16,120 bases of DNA from JBBIKU01 sp037445245 (GTDB lineage: Bacteria > Chloroflexota > Anaerolineae > Anaerolineales > Anaerolineaceae): the NCBI GenBank assembly GCA_037445245.1, contig JBBIKU010000040.1:1-16120 (forward strand). The letters are read 5' to 3'. This document shows, in pieces, positions 6,543 through 13,583 of this stretch. The position numbers and the translations under genes were made by a program. Within the stretch, counting starts at the first letter, position 1. Every line of letters begins with the position of its first letter. Below the pieces are notes generated by a model, which did no database searches, had not been told where the DNA came from, and was given only the letters and a program-made list of their open reading frames with translations.

Positions 6543-9428
6543 GTGCCATCCGAACCCGTTCTCCTGCTGGTCAAACGACGTTATAACCGCCGATCGCATA
6601 AGCAGCACCAGCGACAATCGATTACCGGACGGCTTGGCTTGGGCTGTGGCGCCATTGCCAGCCTGCTGCTGGTGGTGGCGGTGCTGGCTGCCGCTCTGGC
6701 ATACGCCAGCCTGACGGCTGATCTACCCTCTCACCAGGCGCTGCCGATTTTATTGGATGCCGAAGCGGGTGCCCTGTTGCAACCCACCACCCTTTACGAC
6801 CGCTCCGGGCAGCACGTGCTGCTGGAAATCAATAATCCCGGCATGGCACGACGATTTCTTTCCACCGACCCCGACCTGCCGCATCACTTTTCACCCTACC
6901 TGATCCAGGTGAGTCTGGCGCTGCTCGATGACAGCTTCTGGCACAATCCGGGTTTCGCCTGGTGGAAGCTCACCGATCCTCAACCGCTAACGCTAGCAGA
7001 ACATCTGGTGGACGATCTCCTGCTCGAAGCCGACCCGCCGGGATTGCGCCGCACTCTGCGCATGCGGCTGCTGGCAGCGCAACTGGTTGCTACCTACGGG
7101 CGCAGCCAGGTTTTGGAATGGTACCTCAACAGCGCTCCCTTCGGCAACCGCGCCTACGGCGCCGAGAGCGCCAGCCAGCTCTACCTCGGCAAATCCGCCT
7201 CAGCTTTAAACCTGGCAGAAGCCGCTCTGCTGGTAGCGGTCATGGCTGCCCCGGCTTTAAACCCGCTGGATACACCGGCAGCGGCAATCGAGCGCCAGCA
7301 CGAAGCGTTGGATGAGCTGCTCGCCCGTGGCGCCATTAACGCAACCGAACATCAACAAGCGCTCAATGATGATCCCGGCTTGAAAGCGGCAGCCACCCCC
7401 ACGCCCGGCTTGGCGTCCAACTTTACCGACTTGGTCATCGAACAGCTTTCACGCCAGTTCGGCGAGCAGCGCGTCGAGCGCGGCGGGTTGCGCGTCCTCA
7501 CCACGCTGGATTACGACCTGCAATTGCAACTGGACTGCGGGCTGCGCAACCAGCTTCGACGGCTGCAAGGAGAAGACCCCGCCATCACCATGCCGACCAG
7601 TGTTGAATGCCAGACCGCCCGGCTGTTACCTACCCTGCCGCCCGGCAGCGACACACTACCCCCCCAGCTCGCAGCTGCCGCTCTGTTACTCGACCTGGAA
7701 AAGGGGCAGGTGCTGGCTTACGCCGGCGCTTTTGATAGCAACGGGCAAAGGGGATACTACCGCCACCAGCCGGGATCGATGCTGACGCCATTCGTTGCCG
7801 TTGCGGCGTTTGCGCGCGGCTTCGCCCCCGCCAGCCTGGTCTGGGATATCCCTGAAACAGCCCCGCCGATCGAGGGCGTTCAGCTCAATCCCGACGGAGA
7901 ATACCACGGACCGCAGCGGTTGCGGCTCGCCCTGGCAAACGACTATTTGATCCCACTGGCAGGCTTGCTCGACCAGCTTGGCGCAATCAACGTGTGGCGG
8001 CAGGCGCAACCACTGGGGCTTGGCAGGCTGGGGCAGGTCAATGACCCGCTCGGATTGCTCTACCGCGGCGGCAACCTCTCGCTACTGGAAATGGCACAGG
8101 CTTACAGCGTCTTCGCTAACCTGGGTTTTCTGGTCGGAGAGCCCAACCCAGTAAGTGATGTGTTAACGCCGCTGATGGTACTTGAAGTCGAAGACAGCGC
8201 CGGTATCCATTGGAAAGAATCTCAAACTCCCCAACGCCGTTCGGCACTCAGCCCCGAACTGGCATACCTCGTCCACCACGTGCTGGCGGATGAAGCAGCG
8301 CGCTGGCAAAGCCTGGGATATCCCAACCCGCTGGAGGTGGGACGTCCGGTCGGCGCCAAAGTCGGGCAGGCAGCCGAGGGCGCACAGGTTTGGACGATCG
8401 GCTACACCCCGCAGCGCCTGGCGGCGGTGTGGCTGGGTTTCCCCGAAGAGACGATAGATCCTCCCAAATTGCAAACACGCTACGCTGCCGGCATCTGGCA
8501 CGCTCTAATCCAGTACGCCAGCCGCGAGCTACCCCCCGCCGGCTGGCAGGCACCGGCGGGCATTCGCACCCTGACGGTGTGCGATCCCTCCGGTAAGCTG
8601 CCCACCGTCGACTGCCCCCTGACCGTAGAAGAGGTATTCATCGAAGGCTTTGAGCCGGTGGAATACGACACGCTCTACCGCCAAGTGCAGATCAACCGCG
8701 AGACCGGCAGGCTGGCGACCGTCTTTACGCCGCTGGCGCTGATCCAGGAGGAAGTGTTCCTGGTGGTTCCTCCTGAGGCGCAGGCGTGGGCGCGCCGCGC
8801 CGGGCTGCTTTTGCCGCCCAGCGAATACGACGATATCTTCGTCCCGTCCGTCCTGCCGGATGTGAACATCCTTCACCCGCCTATCTTTTCCTACGTTCGC
8901 GGAAAGGTGGCGTTGCGCGGCTCTGCTGCCGGGGAGGATTTCGCCTCGTACAGCCTGCAGGCAGGTCAGGGACTGAACCCGCGCAACTGGCAGCAAATCG
9001 GAGAGGAATCCACCGCCCCCGTACAGGACGGTACGCTCGGCAGGTGGGATACCACCAGCCTGGAGGATGGGCTTTACGCCGTGCGGCTCACCGTGCTGCG
9101 CAGCGACCAGCGGCTGGATACGGCAGTGATTCAAGTAACCGTTGACAACACTCCCCCGCAGGTGCAGATCGTCCACCCTGTCCCGCAACAGCGTTTTGTA
9201 TTTCCGACCGAACGCCAGATTACCTTTCGGGTAGATACCGAGGACGTGTCAGAAATCCAGCTAGTGCGCTGGTATCTCAACGACAGGCTGCACGGCGAAT
9301 CGAGCCAGGCGCCTTTCAGCTACGTGTGGAACGGCGACCCGGGAAGATACACCCTGACGGCGAGGGCAGTGGACCGGGCGGGCAACAGCGGCGAAAGCCA
9401 ACCGGTCAACTTCAGCCTGGAACGCTGA
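6543..9428 (+). CDS. Class A penicillin-binding-protein homologue, catalytically degenerate
   Basis: This 961-residue protein has the PBP1 layout: basic N-terminus, membrane helix (about 36-56), GT51 glycosyltransferase domain (about 80-270), transpeptidase domain (about 375-660) and C-terminal Ig-like domains (about 775-960). Fold-level motifs are clear, including YLNSAPFGNRAYGAESA and YLGKSAS. The catalytic ones are not. The GT51 ED-x-x-F motif reads LLDDSF, with no Glu. GGSTITQQL reads PQPLTLAEHL. The second Glu (R-K-x-x-E-A) is Met174. In the transpeptidase SxxK is S412-M-L-T415 (Lys lost), the S-x-N position reads D467-Y-L469, and KTGT is K606-V-G-Q609. The frame is fully open and the codon use ordinary, so this looks like a maintained pseudoenzyme. 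The start is GTG at 6543 after AAGGA (6532-6536). It is in an operon with the TPR gene. Confidence 0.85.
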   Translation: MPSEPVLLLVKRRYNRRSHKQHQRQSITGRLGLGCGAIASLLLVVAVLAAALAYASLTADLPSHQALPILLDAEAGALLQPTTLYDRSGQHVLLEINNPGMARRFLSTDPDLPHHFSPYLIQVSLALLDDSFWHNPGFAWWKLTDPQPLTLAEHLVDDLLLEADPPGLRRTLRMRLLAAQLVATYGRSQVLEWYLNSAPFGNRAYGAESASQLYLGKSASALNLAEAALLVAVMAAPALNPLDTPAAAIERQHEALDELLARGAINATEHQQALNDDPGLKAAATPTPGLASNFTDLVIEQLSRQFGEQRVERGGLRVLTTLDYDLQLQLDCGLRNQLRRLQGEDPAITMPTSVECQTARLLPTLPPGSDTLPPQLAAAALLLDLEKGQVLAYAGAFDSNGQRGYYRHQPGSMLTPFVAVAAFARGFAPASLVWDIPETAPPIEGVQLNPDGEYHGPQRLRLALANDYLIPLAGLLDQLGAINVWRQAQPLGLGRLGQVNDPLGLLYRGGNLSLLEMAQAYSVFANLGFLVGEPNPVSDVLTPLMVLEVEDSAGIHWKESQTPQRRSALSPELAYLVHHVLADEAARWQSLGYPNPLEVGRPVGAKVGQAAEGAQVWTIGYTPQRLAAVWLGFPEETIDPPKLQTRYAAGIWHALIQYASRELPPAGWQAPAGIRTLTVCDPSGKLPTVDCPLTVEEVFIEGFEPVEYDTLYRQVQINRETGRLATVFTPLALIQEEVFLVVPPEAQAWARRAGLLLPPSEYDDIFVPSVLPDVNILHPPIFSYVRGKVALRGSAAGEDFASYSLQAGQGLNPRNWQQIGEESTAPVQDGTLGRWDTTSLEDGLYAVRLTVLRSDQRLDTAVIQVTVDNTPPQVQIVHPVPQQRFVFPTERQITFRVDTEDVSEIQLVRWYLNDRLHGESSQAPFSYVWNGDPGRYTLTARAVDRAGNSGESQPVNFSLER

Positions 9429-9453
9429 GGAAGGTAAAAAAACATCCTCGGCG
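9423..9453 (+). terminator. Stem-loop at the end of the PBP-like gene
   Basis: CGCTGAGGA (9423-9431) pairs with TCCTCGGCG (9445-9453): nine base pairs including one G-T, with a 13-base loop. It includes the stop codon of the upstream gene and ends one base before the -35 box of the B12 operon. There is no T-run after it, so it may be a weak terminator or a transcript-stabilising 3' hairpin. Confidence 0.4.
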
Positions 9454-9454
9454 C

Positions 9455-9483
9455 TTGACGCGCCTGTGCTCTCGATATACAAT
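9455..9483 (+). promoter_or_regulatory. Promoter of the riboswitch-btuFCD transcript
   Basis: TTGACG (9455-9460) and TACAAT (9478-9483) are separated by 17 bases, matching the sigma-70 consensus at five of six positions in each hexamer. The predicted start, near 9490, lies just ahead of the riboswitch aptamer. Confidence 0.75.
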
Positions 9484-9501
9484 GGATGCAATCACATACA
9501 G

Positions 9502-9636
9502 GTCTTTCAGGTGTCCCCACCCCCGGATGGGCGGGCTTAATGGCGAAACCGGTGCAAGTCCGGTGCTGTCGCGCAACTGTGAGTCAGCCAAACCAGAACT
9601 AGTTGACTGACGAGCCAGGTCGCCCACCTGAAAGAC
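9502..9636 (+). promoter_or_regulatory. Cobalamin (adenosylcobalamin-type) riboswitch aptamer
   Basis: This RNA binds vitamin B12 coenzyme and controls the transcript that follows. The closing helix P1 is a perfect 12-bp pairing of GTCTTTCAGGTG (9502-9513) with CACCTGAAAGAC (9625-9636). Inside are the conserved core GGTGCAAGTCCGGTGCTGTC, the GCGCAACTGTGAGT segment and the B12-box-like GAGCCAGG...CC. Genes behind it encode a B12 importer, the classic target. The rest of the 9429-9789 leader holds the promoter, an intrinsic terminator and the ribosome binding site of btuF. Confidence 0.95.
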
Positions 9637-9645
9637 GTTCTCGAT

Positions 9646-9724
9646 CCGTCTCGCGGAAAGGAGGTGAGGACGACCCGGCATTGGCTCACACTCAACCCCC
9701 TGTCAGACGGCAGGGATTTTTTTT
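9646..9724 (+). terminator. Riboswitch expression platform with intrinsic terminator
   Basis: CCCTGTC (9698-9704) pairs with GGCAGGG (9709-9715) over a 4-base loop, followed by A and eight T (9717-9724), a strong intrinsic terminator. CCGTCT (9646-9651), just after the aptamer, is exactly complementary to AGACGG (9705-9710) in the terminator loop and 3' arm, so it is a candidate antiterminator. The expected logic is that bound B12 favours termination and switches off import. Confidence 0.82.
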
Positions 9725-9789
9725 CATAACCAGACATGTACCATCACCCACACCGCATTGGAAACCATCGCCATCAACAGGAGTAATCT

Positions 9790-10725
9790 GTGAAACAATT
9801 TCGTGCAATCTCAATCGCTTTGATCGTTTGCCTGCTGCTGACCGCCTGCGCGCCCATACTTACCGCCCAACCAGCCGATAGCCCGATCATCGTGACGGAC
9901 GGTTTGAACCGGCAGGTAACGTTACCGGCAGCCGCACAAAAGATCGTCTCGCTGGCGCCATCCAACACCGAAATTCTGTACGCCATCGGCGCCGGAAGTC
10001 AGATCATCGGGCGCGACGATTTTTCCAACTTCCCGTCCCAGGCGCTGGAGCTTCCCAGCGTGGGCGGCTCGATGAGCAATTACAACCTGGAGGAGATCAC
10101 CCGCCTTGAACCCGACCTGGTGCTGGCTGGCGGCATCAACACCCCCGAACAGGTAAAAGCTCTCGAAGACCTCGGCATTACCGTCTTTTTCCTCGCCAAC
10201 CCGGTCGATCTTGAGGATTTGTTCGAGAACCTGCAAACCGTCGCCCTACTGACGGGGCAAGAGTCTGAAGCCGAGGCATTGGTGGCGTCCCTCAGGCAAC
10301 GGGTGAATGCCGTCGAAAGCGCCCTGGAAGGTGTAACCGAACGTCCGAGTGTCTTTTACGAGCTGGATGGCAGCGACCCCGCCCGCCCATGGACGGCGGG
10401 ACCCGGCTCGTTCACCGATTATCTGATCACGCTGGCGGGTGGTGAGAATATCGCCGCTGGGTTGAGCGGCGAATGGGCACAGATCAGCCAGGAGGAACTC
10501 ATCCTGCAAGACCCCCATATCATCCTGCTGGGCGACGCCGCCTACGGCGTCACGGTTGAACAAGTCGCCGCCCGCCCCGGCTGGGACACCCTGCAGGCGG
10601 TCAGGCAGCAACGCGTTTACCCCTTCGACGACGACCTGGTCAGCCGCCCCGGACCGCGCCTGGTCGATGGTCTGGTTGCGCTGGCGCGCATCTTCCATCC
10701 CGATCTTGCAGGCGATCTGGAGTAA
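9790..10725 (+). CDS. btuF: Cobalamin ABC transporter substrate-binding lipoprotein
   Basis: This 311-residue binding protein captures B12 outside the membrane and delivers it to BtuCD. A signal peptide ends in lipobox LTAC (17-20), so Cys20 should be lipidated, fitting a cell without a periplasm bounded by an outer membrane. The mature part is a class III (helical-backbone) binding protein: DGLNRQVTLP, then KIVSLAPSNTEILYAIGAG and LEPDLVLAGG, with a second lobe from FYELDGSDPARPWTAGPGSF. The start is GTG at 9790, with AGGAG at 9779-9783. Identification as a B12 binder, not a haem or siderophore binder, rests mainly on the riboswitch upstream. The BtuF-like features (SNTE, LDG...P-W-TAG-GSF) agree. 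Expression should be off when B12 is plentiful. Confidence 0.9.
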   Translation: MKQFRAISIALIVCLLLTACAPILTAQPADSPIIVTDGLNRQVTLPAAAQKIVSLAPSNTEILYAIGAGSQIIGRDDFSNFPSQALELPSVGGSMSNYNLEEITRLEPDLVLAGGINTPEQVKALEDLGITVFFLANPVDLEDLFENLQTVALLTGQESEAEALVASLRQRVNAVESALEGVTERPSVFYELDGSDPARPWTAGPGSFTDYLITLAGGENIAAGLSGEWAQISQEELILQDPHIILLGDAAYGVTVEQVAARPGWDTLQAVRQQRVYPFDDDLVSRPGPRLVDGLVALARIFHPDLAGDLE

Positions 10726-10728
10726 TCT

Positions 10729-11760
10729 TTGAAAAAACCGCTCCCTCCCTACTGGATCAGCCTGGCGCTGCTGATCGCCGCACTGCTGGCGAGTGTTGCA
10801 ATCGGCAGCGTGACGATCCCCCCCGTCGTGCTGGTTAACCTGCTGGTCGCCCGGCTGGGAGGGAGCGGTCTTCCAACGCCCGAATCGTTGCAGCCATTTT
10901 CCACCATCCTTTTCAGCCTGCGCCTGCCGCGCACCGCCCTGATTGCGCTGGGCGGCGCTGCCCTCTCGTGCAGCGGGGCGGCATACCAGGGACTATTCCG
11001 CAACCCGCTCGCCGATCCCTACCTGATCGGGGTCGCCTCGGGCGCCGGGTTGGGCGCGGTCATCGCCATGAGCGTGCGCTGGTCTTACACTGCCACTGGG
11101 CTGTTGGCGGTGCCCCTGAGTGCATTCGCCGGCGCGCTTTTGACCGTTTTCATCGTCTATCAACTGGCTCGCGTGCGCCGGGTGGTTCCCATCACCAATC
11201 TGATCCTGGCAGGCGTGGCGGTCAGTTCCTTTGCCACTGCGCTGACCTCCTTCTGGATGATCAACGCCACCGGAGAGGTGCGCCGGGCGCTGGTGTGGCT
11301 GCTGGGAGGCGCCGCCATGAGCGGCTGGCAGCCGGTGCTGGCAGTGCTTCCTTACATTATTCTTGGAACGGTGATCCTGCTGACCTTGGGACACGCCCTG
11401 AACGTTCTCCAGTTCGGCGAAGAGCAAGCCAAACAATTGGGGATCGAGTCGGATCGCATCCGGCTGGCAATCGTGATTGCCGCCTCGTTGGCAACCGCCG
11501 CGGCGGTATCTTTCGCCGGTTTGATCGGCTTCGTTGGCTTGATTGTGCCCCATTCCGTGCGCCTGCTATGGGGGGTAGATCACCGGCGTTTGCTGCCGCT
11601 GTCGATCCTCAACGGCGCTGCCTTCCTGCTGCTGGCAGATGTGCTGGCGCGGACAATCATGGCGCCGCAGGAAATTCCGGTCGGCATCATCACCGCCCTG
11701 GTCGGAGCGCCCTTCTTCTTGTGGCTTTTACACCGCGCCAAACAACAGTTGTTATGGTGA
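10729..11760 (+). CDS. btuC: Cobalamin ABC transporter permease
   Basis: This 343-residue polytopic protein of the FecCD/BtuC family forms the B12 channel as a homodimer. Hydrophobic segments run almost throughout, consistent with about ten membrane helices. Family marks include RLPRTALIALGGAALSCSG (63-81), then GLFRNPLADPYLIGVASGAG (89-108) and the late SFAGLIGFVGLIVPH segment that contacts the ATPase. It starts three bases after the btuF stop at a TTG (10729) preceded by GGAG (10719-10722), so coupled translation is likely. Four bases separate it from btuD. Related permeases carry haem or ferric siderophores. Assignment to B12 follows from the riboswitch. Confidence 0.9.
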   Translation: MKKPLPPYWISLALLIAALLASVAIGSVTIPPVVLVNLLVARLGGSGLPTPESLQPFSTILFSLRLPRTALIALGGAALSCSGAAYQGLFRNPLADPYLIGVASGAGLGAVIAMSVRWSYTATGLLAVPLSAFAGALLTVFIVYQLARVRRVVPITNLILAGVAVSSFATALTSFWMINATGEVRRALVWLLGGAAMSGWQPVLAVLPYIILGTVILLTLGHALNVLQFGEEQAKQLGIESDRIRLAIVIAASLATAAAVSFAGLIGFVGLIVPHSVRLLWGVDHRRLLPLSILNGAAFLLLADVLARTIMAPQEIPVGIITALVGAPFFLWLLHRAKQQLLW

Positions 11761-11764
11761 AAAG

Positions 11765-12538
11765 ATGATCGAAGTAAAAGCAATCGACGTTTTTTATGGC
11801 GAGTTCCAAGCGCTGCACGGTGTATCCTTCAAACTTGCACCGGGCGAGATCCTAGGAGTCATTGGACCGAACGGCGCCGGCAAGACTACCCTGATTCGCG
11901 CCATCAGCGGTGTGCTGCCACTGCGATCAGGGCAGGTGCTGGTGAACGGAAAGGATATCAGCCAGATGAGCGCCAACGAGCGGGCAAAGCAGATGGCATT
12001 CATGCCCCAGGCGGTCAATCTCCCCCCGGCGTTCACCGCCTGGGAAACGGTGCTGCTCGGGCGCACCCCCCATCTCAACTGGCTGGGACAGACTTCCCCG
12101 CTTGATGAGGCAGCGGCGCGTCAGGCAATGCAGCGCACCCATACCTACCAACTGGCGCAGCGTCGGGTGGGGGAACTCTCCGGCGGTGAGCAGCAACGAC
12201 TGTTGCTGGGGCGCGCCCTGGCGCAGGCAACACCGATCCTGATCATGGACGAACCGACCGCCCATCTCGACCTGCAATATCAGCTCAGTTTGCTCAACCA
12301 GGTGCGCTCACTGGCAAAGCAAGACCAACTCGCCGTTCTGGTTGCCCTGCACGATCTCAACCTGGTGGCGCGATTCGCCACTCGCATCGCCCTGCTGGTG
12401 GCGGGAAGGCTGCAAGCCCTGGGTAAACCCAGTCAGGTGCTCACACCTGCTATCCTCAGCCAGGCATATCAAGTTCCGCTGCAAGTGCTCCCGCTGGGTA
12501 GCAGCAGTGTGCCCGTAATTACCCCCGCAATCCAGTAA
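11765..12538 (+). CDS. btuD: Cobalamin ABC transporter ATP-binding protein
   Basis: This 257-residue ATPase powers B12 import with BtuC. Walker A is GPNGAGKTT (34-42), the Q-loop Q82, the signature LSGGEQQR (138-145), Walker B ILIMDEP (158-164), the D-loop around HLD (167-169) and the switch His196 in LVALHDL. I chose the ATG at 11765, four bases after the btuC stop. The frame is open further upstream, but those codons overlap btuC and add nothing family-like. GGTGA (11756-11760) is a modest ribosome binding site. The stop codon overlaps by one base an in-frame ATG of the HAD gene (TAATG at 12536-12540). Confidence 0.92.
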   Translation: MIEVKAIDVFYGEFQALHGVSFKLAPGEILGVIGPNGAGKTTLIRAISGVLPLRSGQVLVNGKDISQMSANERAKQMAFMPQAVNLPPAFTAWETVLLGRTPHLNWLGQTSPLDEAAARQAMQRTHTYQLAQRRVGELSGGEQQRLLLGRALAQATPILIMDEPTAHLDLQYQLSLLNQVRSLAKQDQLAVLVALHDLNLVARFATRIALLVAGRLQALGKPSQVLTPAILSQAYQVPLQVLPLGSSSVPVITPAIQ

Positions 12539-12555
12539 TGGAGATATTTTTCGGT

Positions 12556-12561
12556 TATACT
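12556..12561 (+). promoter_or_regulatory. -10 box before the HAD gene, leaderless
   Basis: TATACT ends exactly six bases before the ATG at 12568, the same geometry as the two promoters near 4714 and 4775. No good -35 or Shine-Dalgarno is seen. It would give an internal B12-independent transcript start inside the btu gene run. Confidence 0.45.
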
Positions 12562-12567
12562 GGGGGT

Positions 12568-13221
12568 ATGGTTTTTTCAGTTCTATTTTGTGACCTTGAC
12601 GATACGCTTTATCCACCTTCGAGCGGATTATGGGAGGTCATCGGCGATCGCATCAGCGTCTACATGCGCCAGCGCCTGCACATCCCCGAGGAGAAAATCC
12701 TGGCGTTGCGCCAGCAATACTACCAAGCTTACGGCACCACCTTGCGCGGGCTGCAAAATCACTTCGGGGTCGACCCCGGCGAATACCTCGCCTACGTGCA
12801 CGATGTTCCCCTGCAAGATTATCTAGCTCCAAACCCGGCTTTACGCGAAGCGCTGCTCAAGTATCCGCAGCGCCGTCTGATTTTCACCAACGCCGACCGC
12901 GACCATGCTCACCGCGTGCTGGAAATTCTCAACCTCGCCGATTGTTTCGAACAGATCATCGACGTGTTGGATATAGCGCCCTATTGCAAACCACAACCCG
13001 AAGCATTTGAAATTGCTCTCAAACTCGCCGGTCAGGTCGAGCCGCGCCAATGCATTCTACTGGACGACAAAATCGAAAATCTCGCCGTCGCCCGACGGAT
13101 GGGCTTTTATACCGTGTGGGTGGGCAGGAGCAATGGGTCGCATCCCGATTATCACGCCAGCGTCGCCAGCCTCAACGATCTGCCGCTGGTGCTCAGCCCC
13201 GATCTGGAGCACTGGGAATGA
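12568..13221 (+). CDS. HAD-family phosphatase, pyrimidine 5'-nucleotidase type
   Basis: This 217-residue enzyme has all four HAD motifs: D9-L-D11 (nucleophile and acid/base) in FCDLDDTLYPP, T107 in IFTNADRDH, K141 in CKPQPEAFE and D166-D167 in ILLDDKIENL. The cap and the YPPSSGLW start resemble the Sdt1/Ssm1 pyrimidine 5'-nucleotidase subfamily, which removes phosphate from UMP or CMP. The substrate here is inferred from that likeness only. Two starts are possible. ATG 12568 puts the fold five to eight residues in and lies six bases after a -10 box. ATG 12538 overlaps the btuD stop, adding ten residues (MEIFFGYTGG) and allowing coupling. I prefer 12568. The 3' end overlaps the next gene by four bases (ATGA). 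Confidence 0.88.
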   Translation: MVFSVLFCDLDDTLYPPSSGLWEVIGDRISVYMRQRLHIPEEKILALRQQYYQAYGTTLRGLQNHFGVDPGEYLAYVHDVPLQDYLAPNPALREALLKYPQRRLIFTNADRDHAHRVLEILNLADCFEQIIDVLDIAPYCKPQPEAFEIALKLAGQVEPRQCILLDDKIENLAVARRMGFYTVWVGRSNGSHPDYHASVASLNDLPLVLSPDLEHWE

Positions 13222-13520
13222 GCACCGCCATTGGAGAAATCGCCTGGTTGACGATAACCCTGCTCATCCTGCTGCTGGTATCGGTCATTCTGGTAGTGCT
13301 GGTGGGGCTGCGCCGTCAGCGCACCCGCCAACAGATCGACAGCCTCCGCAACATGATCCACAATATCCGTTACCCCTGGCAAAAGGAAGATCGAAGCGCT
13401 CAACGCAGCGCAGCGCAGGAGAAAGGCAGCGCCGTGCCGGATCATCAGAAAAAGCCGTTCGGACGTGGCGGGGCGACCGAACATCCTGTACAACCTTCCC
13501 CGCCCCAGAATTCATCTTGA
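13218..13520 (+). CDS. Small single-pass membrane protein, unknown function
   Basis: This 100-residue protein has one strong membrane helix at about 9-31 (LTITLLILLLVSVILVVLVG), then a basic segment RRQRTRQQ. The inside-positive rule therefore predicts an outside N-terminus and a cytoplasmic, charged, low-complexity tail. The ATG overlaps the TGA of the HAD gene (13218-13221) and GGAG lies at 13206-13209, so it is translated with that gene. I do not recognise the family. The tail after residue 50 has no clear domain. Confidence 0.7.
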   Translation: MSTAIGEIAWLTITLLILLLVSVILVVLVGLRRQRTRQQIDSLRNMIHNIRYPWQKEDRSAQRSAAQEKGSAVPDHQKKPFGRGGATEHPVQPSPPQNSS

Positions 13521-13583
13521 TTTAACCCAATTATGATGACTTTGTCATGAATTCAATACCGGTAAACCACCAAGGAGTGTGGA

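Noticed and set aside
8529..9188. 219-codon minus-strand open frame within the PBP-like gene
   Set aside because: It is antisense to a continuous, domain-bearing 961-codon frame and shows no motif, signal or ribosome binding site.
6543..9428. Calling the PBP-like gene a pseudogene
   Set aside because: There is no frameshift or internal stop, and structural motifs and C-terminal domains remain. Loss of catalytic residues alone fits a maintained pseudoenzyme better.
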